From positions 1 to 29,863 of the forward strand of contig CAZMGD010000048.1 in assembly GCA_964565705.1 (NCBI GenBank): a stretch of 29,863 nt of DNA. Reading direction: 5' to 3'. This DNA comes from CAZMGD01 sp964565705. GTDB lineage: Bacteria > Actinomycetota > Acidimicrobiia > Acidimicrobiales > Ilumatobacteraceae. Below the pieces are notes generated by a model. That model saw only the letters and a list, made by a program, of their open reading frames with translations. It was not told the origin of the DNA and made no database searches. Below, piece after piece: positions 1 to 8,549 of the stretch; within the stretch, counting starts at the first letter, position 1, and each line of letters begins with the position of its first letter. The position numbers and the translations under genes are program-made.

Positions 1-11
1 GGTTGTGCTTG

Positions 12-55
12 GCAGCCCGTACGGGATTCGAACCCGTGCCGCCACCTTGAGAGGG
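12..55. repeat. Left attachment site (44-bp direct repeat of tRNA-Glu 3' end)
   Basis: These 44 bases are identical to 29812-29855 and lie in the same orientation. They correspond to the 3' acceptor strand, T arm, variable loop and 3' half of the anticodon arm of a minus-strand tRNA-Glu. After base 55 the two copies diverge: here the sequence continues cgagagagg, so this copy is only a tRNA fragment. A duplicated tRNA 3' end is the classical scar of tyrosine-recombinase integration. Bases 1-11 would then be the chromosomal flank. Confidence 0.93.
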
Positions 56-286
56 CGAGAGAGGTCGTCCGACTCGTGTTGTCTGATGCCGCTACATGTG
101 GTCTGAGCAGGGCAAACACTACACCACGCTCCGATCGATTTCGCCCCGTGTCGGCCGATACTGCTGCGTAGAGTGGCAAACAGAGTGGCAGGTTCTATAC
201 ACGTCGCTTCGCGCGCCGATGTCCGGCCGAGCCGATTTCGTTGACCGTGACTCCCGACCGACCGATTGGGTCTGGGAGGCCCATCG
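56..286. other. Non-coding left end of the element
   Basis: Apart from the arm-like repeats I see no gene here. A TATACA at 196-201 could be part of the -10 of the promoter that transcribes the downstream riboswitch, but I find no convincing -35, so it is only a suggestion. Confidence 0.4.
170..190 (+). repeat. Left pair of AGAGTGGCA repeats, candidate integrase arm sites
   Basis: AGAGTGGCA occurs at 170-178 and again at 182-190, 12 bases apart. The same 9-mer is paired at 29732-29740 and 29743-29751 near the other end, in the same orientation. Paired short direct repeats flanking the core att sites are what arm-type binding sites of lambda-like integrases look like. The functional reading is inferred. 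Confidence 0.6.
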
Positions 287-385
287 GGGTACGGTGACGT
301 CGCCTCAGAGGGGGAAGCCGGTGAGATGCCGGCGCTGACCCGCAACCGTATGCCTTCGGGCGAGCCGGATTACCTGACGTGGCCG
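287..385 (+). promoter_or_regulatory. Cobalamin riboswitch
   Basis: The stretch carries the conserved core of the adenosylcobalamin riboswitch in order: GGGGAAGCCGGTGAGA at 311-326, CCGGCGCTGACCCGCAACCG at 329-348, then GAGCCGGATTACCTG at 362-376, which is the B12 box region. The 5' GGTGACG arm around 292 fits the usual upstream helix. It ends about 100 bases before the start of the first cargo gene, a normal distance for an expression platform. High cobalamin should switch the 489-7729 operon off. Outer helix boundaries are approximate. Confidence 0.88.
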
Positions 386-488
386 AATATCCCTGATAGC
401 CGTCGAGGTCGCGGCCGCGGGTGTGCGTTCTGCCGCGGCACGCGTTCATCTGTTCGTCGTCGACCCTGTTCATGCGAGGTCCACGAAC

Positions 489-2975
489 ATGCGCTCCAAG
501 AATCGTCCATCAGCCTTCTTCCTGGCTGCACTCACACTCACCGCCACCACCGGTATCGGTCTCGGGATCGGAGGTTCGCCGCCGGCCACCGCGGCGCCGC
601 CACCGACAGCCGAGGCCGCCCTGGATTTCCTCGAGGCCCAACTAGCAGCGGCCGGCGGGACCATGCCGAGCCCGTACGGGCCCGGCAGCGACTGGGGACT
701 CACGCTCGACGCGGTCCTGGCCCTGTCCGCCGGCGATCGGGCCGCTGACGCTGCCACGACGACAGCGCTCGCCGAGGTCGAGGCGAACCTCGACGACTAC
801 ATCGCATGGTCGGGTGATCCCGGCAGCCTCTACGCCGGACCGCTCGGCAAGACGATGCTCGGTGCAGTGCTCGCGGGTGCCGACGTCAACTCGTTCGGAG
901 GCCGCGACCTCGAAGCGCTGGCGCGTACGACAATCACCACGAGCGGCATCGACCAAGGCCGGTTCTCAGACATCTCCATCTACGGCAACAACAGCAACGG
1001 TTTCGGTCAGGCGCTCAACGTCATGGCGTTGTCGCACACACCGGACGGGGTCCCGACCGACGCCATCGATTTCCTGCTGGCACAGCAGTGCCCGGCAGGC
1101 GGTTTCCGCCTGTTCTACGGAACGACTCGAGGTTGCGAGAACGACACGCAAATCGATCCCGACGCGACCGCCATGGCTCTGTCGGCACTCGTGGTGCTGC
1201 CATCGGGGCCCGAGAAGAACGACGCCATCGATGCCGCGATCGCCTGGCTCGAGTCCGTCCAGGATGTCGACGGCGGCTTCGTGAACCCGTTCACCGGCGT
1301 GAACACGAACACCACCGGGCTCGCCGCCCAGGCGCTGCGCGTCGTCGGCCAGCCGGCGATGGCCGACGCGGCCGCCGGCTTCGTCGAGTCCGTCCAGTTC
1401 ACCGCTGCAGACGTCGCCGACGGCACGCCGGCTGCCACCTTCGAGGGTGCGATCGCCCTCAATCAGGGCGGTTACGCCGACGCAATCGTCGGCGGCATCG
1501 ATCCGAACTCGGAGGACCAGTTCCGGCGCTCCACCGCGCAGGCGGTCCTCGCGCTCGGCCTGTCGGGCTGGGCGGTGCCGACCGGACCGGTCACGACGAT
1601 CACGTCGACTCCCTCCACCACCGACACGTCGACCTCCATCGCCTTCACGCTCGACGACGCGGCCGCGTCGGCCACGTGCCGTCTCGACGGCGGCGCGTGG
1701 GAACCGTGCACGTCACCGCGAGCGCTGAGCGGGTTGCCCCTCGGAACGCACACGTTCGAGGTTCGGGGCGTCGACAAGTTCGGCATCGCCGGCGAGACTG
1801 CGTCGACGACGTGGGCGATCAACTCCTCCGCGGTCGTCGGGGTGCAACCGGCTCGCCTCCTCGACACCCGAGTCGGTGGGACCACCGTCGATGGACTCCA
1901 GGCCGGAACCGGGCCCGTCGCACCGGGCTCGCAGGTGGTCCTCCAGGTCGCAGGACGCGGCACCGTGCCGCTCGATGCGACATCGGTAGTTCTGAACATC
2001 ACCGCCGATCGCGGTACCGGCCAGGGCTACGTGACCGTCTACCCGTGCGACGCTCCCCTGCCGCTGGCGTCGAGCCTCAACTTCTCCACCGACGCACCGG
2101 TGCCCAATGCCGTGTTCGTGAAGCTGTCGGCATCCGGCACGGCATGTCTGCGCGTCGCAGAGTCGGCGGTCGACCTCATCGCCGACGTCAACGGGTTCTT
2201 CCCGGCCGGTTCCGACTTCGGCGCAGTCACACCGGCTCGCCTCCTCGACACCCGCGCCGGAACCGCAACGATCGACGGCACGCAGGTCGGCACCGGACCC
2301 CTGACGCCGGGCACGACGGTGGTCCTCCCCGTTGCCGGACGTGGCGGCACACCCGTCGACGCATCGTCGGCGGTGTTGAACATCACCGCCGACCGTGGTT
2401 CCGGAACCGGCTACGTCACGGTCTACCCCTGCGACGCGCCACGGCCGCTCGCATCGAGCCTCAACTACTCGACCGGTACGCCGGCGCCGAATGCCGTCAT
2501 CACCAAACTGTCGACGATCGGCACCGTGTGCCTCTTCGTCGCCGAGGCGACGGTCGATCTGATCGTCGACGTCAACGGATTCTTCCCCGCTGGCTCCGAC
2601 TACGGGGCACTCACCCCGGCGCGTCTCCTCGACTCGCGGGTCGGAGGGGCGACCGCCGACGGCGCCCAGGTCGGCGCCGGACCGCTTGCCGCGGGCACGA
2701 CGGTGACGCTGCCGGTGACCGGCCGCGGTGGCGTCCCCGCCGATGCCGGGTCGGTGGTGCTCAACGTGACCGCCGATCGTGGCACCGGGACCGGGTACGT
2801 CACGGTGTACCCGTGCGACGCAACCCGGCCGTTGGCATCGAGTCTCAACTTCTCGACGTCCGGCCCGGTGCCGAACGCCGTCATCTCGAAGCTGTCGGCC
2901 ACGGGCACCGTGTGCCTGTTCGTCGCTGAAGCGGCCGTCGAGCTGATCGTCGACGTCAACGGCTCATTCGGATGA
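489..2975 (+). CDS. Secreted alpha/alpha-toroid (prenyltransferase/intrinsic-factor-like) protein with Ig-like domain and three surface repeats
   Basis: First gene behind the cobalamin riboswitch, 828 aa. I start at ATG 489 because it gives a clean signal peptide (MRSKNRPSAFFLAALTL, cleavage after about PPATA); an in-frame start at 423 would only add a charged leader. Residues about 40-365 show repeated helix pairs with GGF and alternating Ala/Leu-rich helices, as in the prenyltransferase/squalene-cyclase toroid, also the fold of the alpha domain of intrinsic factor and transcobalamin. Residues about 370-445 look Ig-like, with a Cys pair. Three 128-residue repeats starting PARLLD(T/S)R follow at 454, 582 and 710. 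The stop overlaps the next ATG. A role in extracellular corrinoid capture is inferred from riboswitch, fold and the DUF4430-like partner. No cyclase catalytic motif was recognised. Confidence 0.8.
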   Translation: MRSKNRPSAFFLAALTLTATTGIGLGIGGSPPATAAPPPTAEAALDFLEAQLAAAGGTMPSPYGPGSDWGLTLDAVLALSAGDRAADAATTTALAEVEANLDDYIAWSGDPGSLYAGPLGKTMLGAVLAGADVNSFGGRDLEALARTTITTSGIDQGRFSDISIYGNNSNGFGQALNVMALSHTPDGVPTDAIDFLLAQQCPAGGFRLFYGTTRGCENDTQIDPDATAMALSALVVLPSGPEKNDAIDAAIAWLESVQDVDGGFVNPFTGVNTNTTGLAAQALRVVGQPAMADAAAGFVESVQFTAADVADGTPAATFEGAIALNQGGYADAIVGGIDPNSEDQFRRSTAQAVLALGLSGWAVPTGPVTTITSTPSTTDTSTSIAFTLDDAAASATCRLDGGAWEPCTSPRALSGLPLGTHTFEVRGVDKFGIAGETASTTWAINSSAVVGVQPARLLDTRVGGTTVDGLQAGTGPVAPGSQVVLQVAGRGTVPLDATSVVLNITADRGTGQGYVTVYPCDAPLPLASSLNFSTDAPVPNAVFVKLSASGTACLRVAESAVDLIADVNGFFPAGSDFGAVTPARLLDTRAGTATIDGTQVGTGPLTPGTTVVLPVAGRGGTPVDASSAVLNITADRGSGTGYVTVYPCDAPRPLASSLNYSTGTPAPNAVITKLSTIGTVCLFVAEATVDLIVDVNGFFPAGSDYGALTPARLLDSRVGGATADGAQVGAGPLAAGTTVTLPVTGRGGVPADAGSVVLNVTADRGTGTGYVTVYPCDATRPLASSLNFSTSGPVPNAVISKLSATGTVCLFVAEAAVELIVDVNGSFG
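1848..2975 (+). repeat. Three tandem 384-bp coding repeats
   Basis: The PARLLDTR unit begins at 1848, 2232 and 2616, an exact 384-base (128-codon) period; the third copy ends with the gene. Each unit carries the same landmarks: VVLNITADRG, GYVTVYPCDA, LASSLN(F/Y)S, PNAV, and VDVNG(F/S)F at the end. Two Cys per unit suggest one disulfide each. Such repeats occur at the C-termini of secreted actinobacterial proteins; wall attachment is my inference. Confidence 0.9.
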
Positions 2976-4111
2976 TCAAGCGGCTCGCCGCGACATCGTT
3001 GGCGTTCGTCGCCGCAGGGCTTGCAGTCCCTGTGGCATCGCCGGCGATGTCGCAGGCGGGCTGGTACGACGGCGCGTGCACGGACAACATCGGGATCACG
3101 GTCGTGATCGACTTCCAGGACCTCGGCGGCGGGGTCAATGTCCGGTGCGCGCCGGGACCTGTCACATCAGGTCTCGACGCGCTCGACACGGCCGGCATCG
3201 CCTGGGAACCCACCCGGCGATTCGCCGGGTTCGTGTGTCGGATCGCCGGCCGACCCGGCCCCGACACCGAGCCATGCGGCGACACTCCGCCCGCTACCGC
3301 CTACTGGTCGTACTGGGTGGCGCAGCGAGGTGGCACCTGGTGCTACAGCAATTTCGGTGCCGGCAACCGCACGCCACCGCCCGGCACCGTCGAGGGATGG
3401 TCGTTCTCCCTGAACCGCACCGGATCGCAGACACCCCCGCCCGGCTACGCGCCGCCCGCGCCGATCCCCGGCGAACCGGCAAACCCACTCAAACCGTCGG
3501 ACTGCACCGTTCCGACGCCGACACCGACGCCCACCTCGACACCGGCCTCGGTCGCGACGACGGTCGCCGCGACCGCTCCGCCGGCCACACCGGCGCCGAC
3601 CACCGCTGCTTCCGCGCCCACCACGGTTCGCCCGCCGACCCAGTCAGCGGCGACGACCGCCCCACCGATCGCTGCTCCCCCTGTGGCGGTCGGTGGAGGC
3701 GGGTCACCACCCGCAGCCTCGTCTCCGTCGGCCGGCGTACGCCCTGGCACTCCGGGCGCGGGCGCAGGCGTGGGAACGTCCGGAGCAAGCCTGACGACCA
3801 CGACGGATGCAGGCCCGACATCGGCGCCGGGCTCGGGCTCCGGCACCACGACGACCACCGCGAGCAATCGGCCGTCGACGACGCTGCGAACGAGTTCCGA
3901 CGACGCCACACCACAAGAGGAATCGGCCTCCGCGTCCCCACCCGACGGCTCTGAACTCACCGGCAGTTCGCCACGCGGCACCGTCGACCTGGGCGACGAC
4001 GGCCGCGGCGATGGCGGCTTCGGGGTCGGCTCCGCGCTCGGCATCACCCTCGCTGGTGTCCTGGCCACCGCGGGAATCTTCGCAGCGCGCCGACGGAGGG
4101 GCTCGCCGTGA
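2972..4111 (+). CDS. Membrane-anchored DUF4430 (transcobalamin beta-domain-like) protein
   Basis: 379 aa, ATG overlapping the previous stop (ATGA). It has a signal peptide ending near PAMSQA. A globular domain at about 30-155 contains YWSYWV, GTWCYSN, then PPPGTVEGWSFS; this is the aromatic core pattern of DUF4430, the family of the C-terminal beta domain of transcobalamin/intrinsic factor. A Pro/Thr/Ala/Ser-rich linker of about 180 residues follows, then a Gly/Ala/Leu helix (about 345-365) and RRRR, so the C-terminus is held in the membrane with the binding domain outside. The context (cobalamin riboswitch, toroid protein before, ECF transporter after) suggests it holds a corrinoid and passes it to the transporter. 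The DUF4430 assignment is by eye. Confidence 0.75.
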   Translation: MIKRLAATSLAFVAAGLAVPVASPAMSQAGWYDGACTDNIGITVVIDFQDLGGGVNVRCAPGPVTSGLDALDTAGIAWEPTRRFAGFVCRIAGRPGPDTEPCGDTPPATAYWSYWVAQRGGTWCYSNFGAGNRTPPPGTVEGWSFSLNRTGSQTPPPGYAPPAPIPGEPANPLKPSDCTVPTPTPTPTSTPASVATTVAATAPPATPAPTTAASAPTTVRPPTQSAATTAPPIAAPPVAVGGGGSPPAASSPSAGVRPGTPGAGAGVGTSGASLTTTTDAGPTSAPGSGSGTTTTTASNRPSTTLRTSSDDATPQEESASASPPDGSELTGSSPRGTVDLGDDGRGDGGFGVGSALGITLAGVLATAGIFAARRRRGSP

Positions 4112-5244
4112 CGGAGCGGTTGCCGCGACCCTTGCACCCAGCGGCCTGGTGGCTCTGGGCGCTGGGCATGGCGACCGCTGCATCACGGACGACCAACGTC
4201 CTGACCCTGCTGTGCTTCGCGGCTGCCGTGTGGTGCGTCGTGTCGTTTCGTCGATCGGATGCGCCGTGGGCCCAGGGCTTCGGTACCTACCTCAGGCTGG
4301 GGCTCGTGATCATCACCATCCGCGTGGTGTTCCGCATGTTGCTCGACGGCCAGTACGGCCAACACATCATCTTCACCCTCCCCGAGTTGGAACTGCCCGA
4401 GGCGGCGGCGGGTATTCGTATCGGTGGGCCGGTCAGTCTCGAGGGAGTGCTCGCCGCCGTGTACGACGGCGTGCGGCTTGCGACCCTGCTGTTGTGCCTC
4501 GGAGCGGCGAACATGCTCGCCGATCCCAAGCGCCTACTCAAGTCGCTTCCCGCAGCGCTGCACGAACTCGGCGTGGCGGTCACCGTTGCGCTCATGGTGG
4601 CCCCCCAACTCGTCGAGAGTGGCGCACGGATCCGACGGGCACGCCGGCTGCGAGGGGTCGATGGCCGGATCAGGGGTGTCGTGCGTGGCGTCATGATCCC
4701 GGTCCTCGAGGACGCCCTGGATCGTTCGCTCGTGCTCGCCGCGGCGATGGACTCCCGTGGGTACGGGCGAAGTGCGGGACAACCACGGTCGGTCCGAGTC
4801 GTCACCTCGATCCTCGTCCTGGCCGGAGTCGGGGGTGTGTGCGTCGGTACGTACGGACTGCTCGACGGCACGACGCCGAGAGCACTCGGTGCACCGATGC
4901 TCGTCGCCGGCTGCATCGTCGCGGTGCTCGGAATACGAATGGCCGGACGGCGCATCCAACGAAGCGTCTACCGGCCCGATCCGTGGCGCCTCGCCGAATG
5001 GCTCGTCGCAGCCTGCGGCGTCGGTGCCGCGGCGCTCATGTTCGCTGCGACCAGCATCGACCCCGACAATCTGTATCCCACGCTCCAGCCACTCAGATGG
5101 CCAACCCTCGGGCTGCTCCCGGCCATCGCCGCGCTCGTCGGAACGTTCCCCGCCTTCCTCGCGCCCCCGGTACGAATCGGCGAACCGGCGAACGTCGTCC
5201 TCGACGTGTCACCGCACCGTGCTCCCGTCGGGGGGATCCGGTGA
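4108..5244 (+). CDS. ECF transporter T component (EcfT/CbiQ family)
   Basis: 378 aa, GTG start overlapping the previous TGA (GTGA). Several hydrophobic segments flank a cytoplasmic region with the two Ala/Gly-Arg-Gly coupling motifs of EcfT: RARRLRG near residue 180 and DSRGYGR near 215, which couple the S component to the ATPases. An extra C-terminal block of membrane helices (about 230-350) makes it longer than a minimal EcfT of about 260 aa. It is the fixed membrane scaffold for the ATPase and S component encoded next. Confidence 0.87.
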   Translation: MTERLPRPLHPAAWWLWALGMATAASRTTNVLTLLCFAAAVWCVVSFRRSDAPWAQGFGTYLRLGLVIITIRVVFRMLLDGQYGQHIIFTLPELELPEAAAGIRIGGPVSLEGVLAAVYDGVRLATLLLCLGAANMLADPKRLLKSLPAALHELGVAVTVALMVAPQLVESGARIRRARRLRGVDGRIRGVVRGVMIPVLEDALDRSLVLAAAMDSRGYGRSAGQPRSVRVVTSILVLAGVGGVCVGTYGLLDGTTPRALGAPMLVAGCIVAVLGIRMAGRRIQRSVYRPDPWRLAEWLVAACGVGAAALMFAATSIDPDNLYPTLQPLRWPTLGLLPAIAALVGTFPAFLAPPVRIGEPANVVLDVSPHRAPVGGIR

Positions 5245-6890
5245 TCGAGTTCCGATCGGTGACGATCACCTACCCGGAAGCGTCGAGCCCAGCGCTCCGC
5301 GACGTCGAACTCACGATCCCCGAAGGCGAACTCTGTCTCGTCGTCGGTGGCACCGGGGTGGGCAAGTCGACGTTGCTCGGTGCGGTGAACGGCCTCGTGC
5401 CGCACTTCACCGGCGGTGAACTCATCGGGCGTGTCACCGTCGCAGGGATCGACACCCGCACGCATCCGCCGCGCGAGTTGGCCGAGGTGGTCGGCGTCGT
5501 CGTACAGGATCCCGTCAACGGCTTCGTGGCCGACACCGTCGAAGAGGAGCTCGCCTACTGCATGGAACAACTCGCCGTTCCCGCCGCGGTCATGCGCAAG
5601 CGCGTCGAGGAAACGCTCGACCTGCTGGGCATCTCCGAGCTCCGGCGCCGGTCGGTGCGATCGCTGTCGGGCGGGCAACAACAACGGGTCGCCATCGGCG
5701 CCGCCCTCACCGCGCATCCGCGGGTGCTCGTGCTCGACGAGCCGACATCTGCGCTCGACCCGTCCGCCGCCGAAGACGTCCTCGCTGCGCTCAGTCGTCT
5801 GGTGCACGACCTCGGTGTGACGGTCGTGCTTGCCGAGCACCGTCTCGAGCGTGTCGTCGAGTACGCCGACATGGTCGTCGTGGTTGGCGCCGACGGCACC
5901 GTCCGATCCGGACCACCGCGGAACATGATGCACGTCAGCGACGTCGCCCCGCCCGTCGTCCGGCTTGGCCAGGCGCTCGGTTGGGCGCCGCTGCCGTTGT
6001 CGGTGCGCGACGCACGCCGCCGCAGCGTCGAGCTGCGCGCCCGGCTCGCGTCGTTGGAGCCGCTGCAACGCGAGCGACCGACGACCACGGTCGCCGTCAA
6101 GGCTCGCGCCGTCGTCGTGCGCTACGGCACGGTGATTGCCGTCGCCGGCGTCGACGTCGACATCAACGGTGGTGAAGTGACCGCCCTGATGGGACGCAAC
6201 GGTTCCGGCAAGTCGTCGCTGCTGTGGGCGCTCCAGGGCTCCGGTGCCCGCCAGGCCGGCTCGGTGCGACTCGCCCCCGACGGCATCGACCCGGCAACGC
6301 TCTCGAGCGCCGCCGCCCGCTCCCGCGTGGGCCTCGTTCCCCAGACACCCGGCGACCTGCTCTACCTGTCGACCGTCGACGCCGAATGCACCCTCGCGGA
6401 CGTCGAGTCCGACCAGACGGCAGGGACCTGCCGCTCGCTGCTCGACCGGATCGTTCCGGGTATCGACGGCCGCATCCATCCCCGTGACCTGTCGGAAGGG
6501 CAACGACTTGCCCTCGCCCTTGCCGTGCAGCTCAGCGCCCAACCGCGCGTCGTGATGCTCGACGAGCCGACGCGCGGTCTCGACGAAGGGGCCAAGGTCC
6601 GCTTCGCCGAAGTGGTCCGAGATCTGGCAGCGGCCGGGCGAGCAGCTGTCGTGGCGACCCACGACGTCGAGTTCGTGGCCCGGGTCGCCGACCGGGTCAT
6701 CGTGCTCGCCGAGGGCGAGATCGTCGCCGATGGCCCGACGGAGGACGTGGTCGTCGCGTCGCCCGTGTTCGCCCCTCAGGTCGCCAAGGTCATGCATCCG
6801 ATGCCGTGGCTCACCGTCGCCCAGGTCACGACCGCGCTCGGCGCGTCGCGGTCGGAGGATGACGAGCCGGGACCGCGCACCATCCCGTGA
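5241..6890 (+). CDS. ECF transporter ATPase, two fused ABC domains (EcfA-EcfA')
   Basis: 549 aa. GTG 5241 overlaps the previous stop and begins directly with a standard ABC strand (IEFRSVTITYP). Domain 1: Walker A GGTGVGKST at 36-44, signature LSGGQQQR, Walker B VLVLDEPTSALDP, H-loop AEHR. Domain 2 starts near 285: Walker A GRNGSGKSS near 317, a diverged signature LSEGQRLA, Walker B VVMLDEPTRGLDE, H-loop ATHD. Both sites look active. Fused A-A' subunits are common in actinobacterial ECF systems. It energises the T and S components next to it. Confidence 0.93.
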   Translation: MIEFRSVTITYPEASSPALRDVELTIPEGELCLVVGGTGVGKSTLLGAVNGLVPHFTGGELIGRVTVAGIDTRTHPPRELAEVVGVVVQDPVNGFVADTVEEELAYCMEQLAVPAAVMRKRVEETLDLLGISELRRRSVRSLSGGQQQRVAIGAALTAHPRVLVLDEPTSALDPSAAEDVLAALSRLVHDLGVTVVLAEHRLERVVEYADMVVVVGADGTVRSGPPRNMMHVSDVAPPVVRLGQALGWAPLPLSVRDARRRSVELRARLASLEPLQRERPTTTVAVKARAVVVRYGTVIAVAGVDVDINGGEVTALMGRNGSGKSSLLWALQGSGARQAGSVRLAPDGIDPATLSSAAARSRVGLVPQTPGDLLYLSTVDAECTLADVESDQTAGTCRSLLDRIVPGIDGRIHPRDLSEGQRLALALAVQLSAQPRVVMLDEPTRGLDEGAKVRFAEVVRDLAAAGRAAVVATHDVEFVARVADRVIVLAEGEIVADGPTEDVVVASPVFAPQVAKVMHPMPWLTVAQVTTALGASRSEDDEPGPRTIP

Positions 6891-7729
6891 TCGTGCGCGG
6901 ACGGACGTGGCTCGTGCTCGCCATCGGCTCGCTGGCCGGGCTCACGATGTTCTTGTGGCCACTCGTGCTCACCCCACCACAGGGCACCGCCCACCGCACC
7001 GACTCCCCGTTCATCTTCGTGCTGATCCTGCCGCTACTGATTGCCGTCATCCTCGCCGAACTCGGGCGAGGAGGGCTCGACGTGAAGGCGATCGCCATCC
7101 TCGGGCTGCTGTCCGGCGTCGGTGCGGTACTCCGCCCACTCGGCGCCGGAACCGCCGGGATCGAGACCGTGTTCTTCCTGCTCATCATCGCCGGGCGCGT
7201 GTACGGTCCGGGCTTCGGCTTCGTGCTCGGATCGACCACGCTGTTCGCATCCGCGCTCCTCACCGGAGGGGTGGGGCCATGGCTCCCGTTCCAGATGATG
7301 GGTGCCGCGTGGGTCGGGCTGTTCGCCGGATTGCTCCCCCGCTGTCGAGGGCGACTCGAGATCGCCTCGCTCGCCGCCTACGGCGCGGTGTCGGCCCTCG
7401 CCTACGGATTCCTGCTCAACATGTGGTTCTGGCCGTTCGCGATCGGCACGTTCACCGGAGAAGGCGGCAACCCGGGCCTCCAGTACGTGCCAGGCGATGC
7501 CGTGGTCGACAACCTCCACCGCTTCTTCCTCTTCACCATCGCTACCTCGACACTCGGCTGGGACACCGGCCGGGCGATCACCAACGTGGTCGCCATCTGC
7601 CTCCTCGGCAGCACCGTGCTGGCCGCGCTCCGGCGATCCCGACGCCGCGCATCGTTCAACCCCAGCATCGAGTTCGCTCCAGAGCCAGTTCCACCACCGG
7701 CCGCTCGGCACGCGGCCGACGGGCGCTGA
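6887..7729 (+). CDS. ECF transporter S component, probably for cobalamin/corrinoid (CbrT-like)
   Basis: 280 aa, GTG overlapping the ATPase stop. About six hydrophobic segments, with GRVYGPGFGFVLGS and GGVGPWLPFQMMG motifs between helices 3-5 as in vitamin-specific S components. The riboswitch heading the operon argues for cobalamin or a corrinoid precursor; the CbrT group of S components is the known family with that specificity, but I cannot assign it from motifs alone. The cytoplasmic tail from about 245 is basic. It is the last gene of the riboswitch operon and converges on cbiO. Confidence 0.8.
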   Translation: MIVRGRTWLVLAIGSLAGLTMFLWPLVLTPPQGTAHRTDSPFIFVLILPLLIAVILAELGRGGLDVKAIAILGLLSGVGAVLRPLGAGTAGIETVFFLLIIAGRVYGPGFGFVLGSTTLFASALLTGGVGPWLPFQMMGAAWVGLFAGLLPRCRGRLEIASLAAYGAVSALAYGFLLNMWFWPFAIGTFTGEGGNPGLQYVPGDAVVDNLHRFFLFTIATSTLGWDTGRAITNVVAICLLGSTVLAALRRSRRRASFNPSIEFAPEPVPPPAARHAADGR

Positions 7730-7805
7730 TGAACGGCCGGCACGCCAGAAGGAGCCAATCTCCCAACGTTCACGGGGACATGTCCCGCGCTCGATGACGA
7801 CCGTG
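7730..7805. other. Convergent intergenic gap between S component and cbiO
   Basis: Seventy-six bases between two convergent stops. A 12-bp palindrome, GGGACATGTCCC at 7775-7786, could form a small cruciform or contribute to bidirectional termination, but there is no T-run. I see no gene. Confidence 0.3.
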
Positions 7806-8549
7806 TCAGCGTCGCGGTGGCGCGTAGCCGAACGGGAGCTCGAGTCGGTGCTGAGCGAGCAGTGCGGTGTCGGCGAGCAGGTCGATCGTCGGCTCGTCGG
7901 CAACGATGGCGCCACCGTCGAGGATGACCGCACGGGGACACGTAGCGAGCGCGAACGGGAGATCGTGGGTGATGATCACCTGGGTGTGCGGGAGCGTGTC
8001 GAGGAGTTCGGCGAGTTCTCGGCGTCCGAGCGGGTCGAGCCCGGATGTGGGTTCGTCGAGGACGAGCACGGCGGGTCGCATCGCCAGCACGGTGGCGATC
8101 GCGACGCGTCGCTTCTCGCCGCCGCTGAGGTGGTGGGGTGGTCGGTCGGCGAGCGGTCGGGCGCCGACTGCGTCGAGGGCCTGGTCGACACGTTCGTCGC
8201 GTTCGAGGCCGGTGATGCCGAGGTTGGCGGGGCCGAACGCCACGTCGTCACGAACGCTGTGCATGAAGAGTTGATCGTCGGGGTCCTGAAACACCGTGCC
8301 CACCCGTCGGCGGATCTCCTTGAGGTTCGCGGCCTCGAGAGCGAGATCGCCGATCGATATCCGACCTACCTGGAGATCGAGGAGCCCATTGAGGTGGAGC
8401 GCGAACGTTGTCTTGCCTGATCCGTTCGGCCCGAGGACTGCAACGCGTTCGCCGGCGGCGATTTCCAACGAGAGTCGGTCGAGGACGGGTGTGGTCGCTG
8501 CCGGGTAACGGAAGGTGACGTCGACGACGGAGACCGACTCGGCGCTCAC
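7806..8549 (-). CDS. cbiO: Cobalt/nickel ECF transporter ATPase CbiO
   Basis: 247 aa. The start is GTG 8549, which shares its first base with the CbiQ stop (TAGTG) and opens with VSAESVSVVDVTFRYP, a normal ABC N-terminus. Walker A GPNGSGKTT, Q-loop FQDPDDQLF, signature LSGGEKRR, Walker B VLVLDEPTSGLDP and H-loop THD are all intact. Last gene of the cbiMNQO operon; it powers import of Co(II) or Ni(II) through CbiM. Confidence 0.93.
   Translation of the reverse strand: MSAESVSVVDVTFRYPAATTPVLDRLSLEIAAGERVAVLGPNGSGKTTFALHLNGLLDLQVGRISIGDLALEAANLKEIRRRVGTVFQDPDDQLFMHSVRDDVAFGPANLGITGLERDERVDQALDAVGARPLADRPPHHLSGGEKRRVAIATVLAMRPAVLVLDEPTSGLDPLGRRELAELLDTLPHTQVIITHDLPFALATCPRAVILDGGAIVADEPTIDLLADTALLAQHRLELPFGYAPPRR

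Noticed and set aside
1088..2929. Long open frame (613 codons) on the plus strand inside the toroid protein gene
   Set aside because: Arg/His-rich shadow of a high-GC gene; the other frame has a signal peptide, toroid and exact repeats.
4968..6797. Long minus-strand open frame opposite the ECF ATPase
   Set aside because: It is antisense to intact Walker and signature motifs and is His/Asp/Arg-rich without domains.
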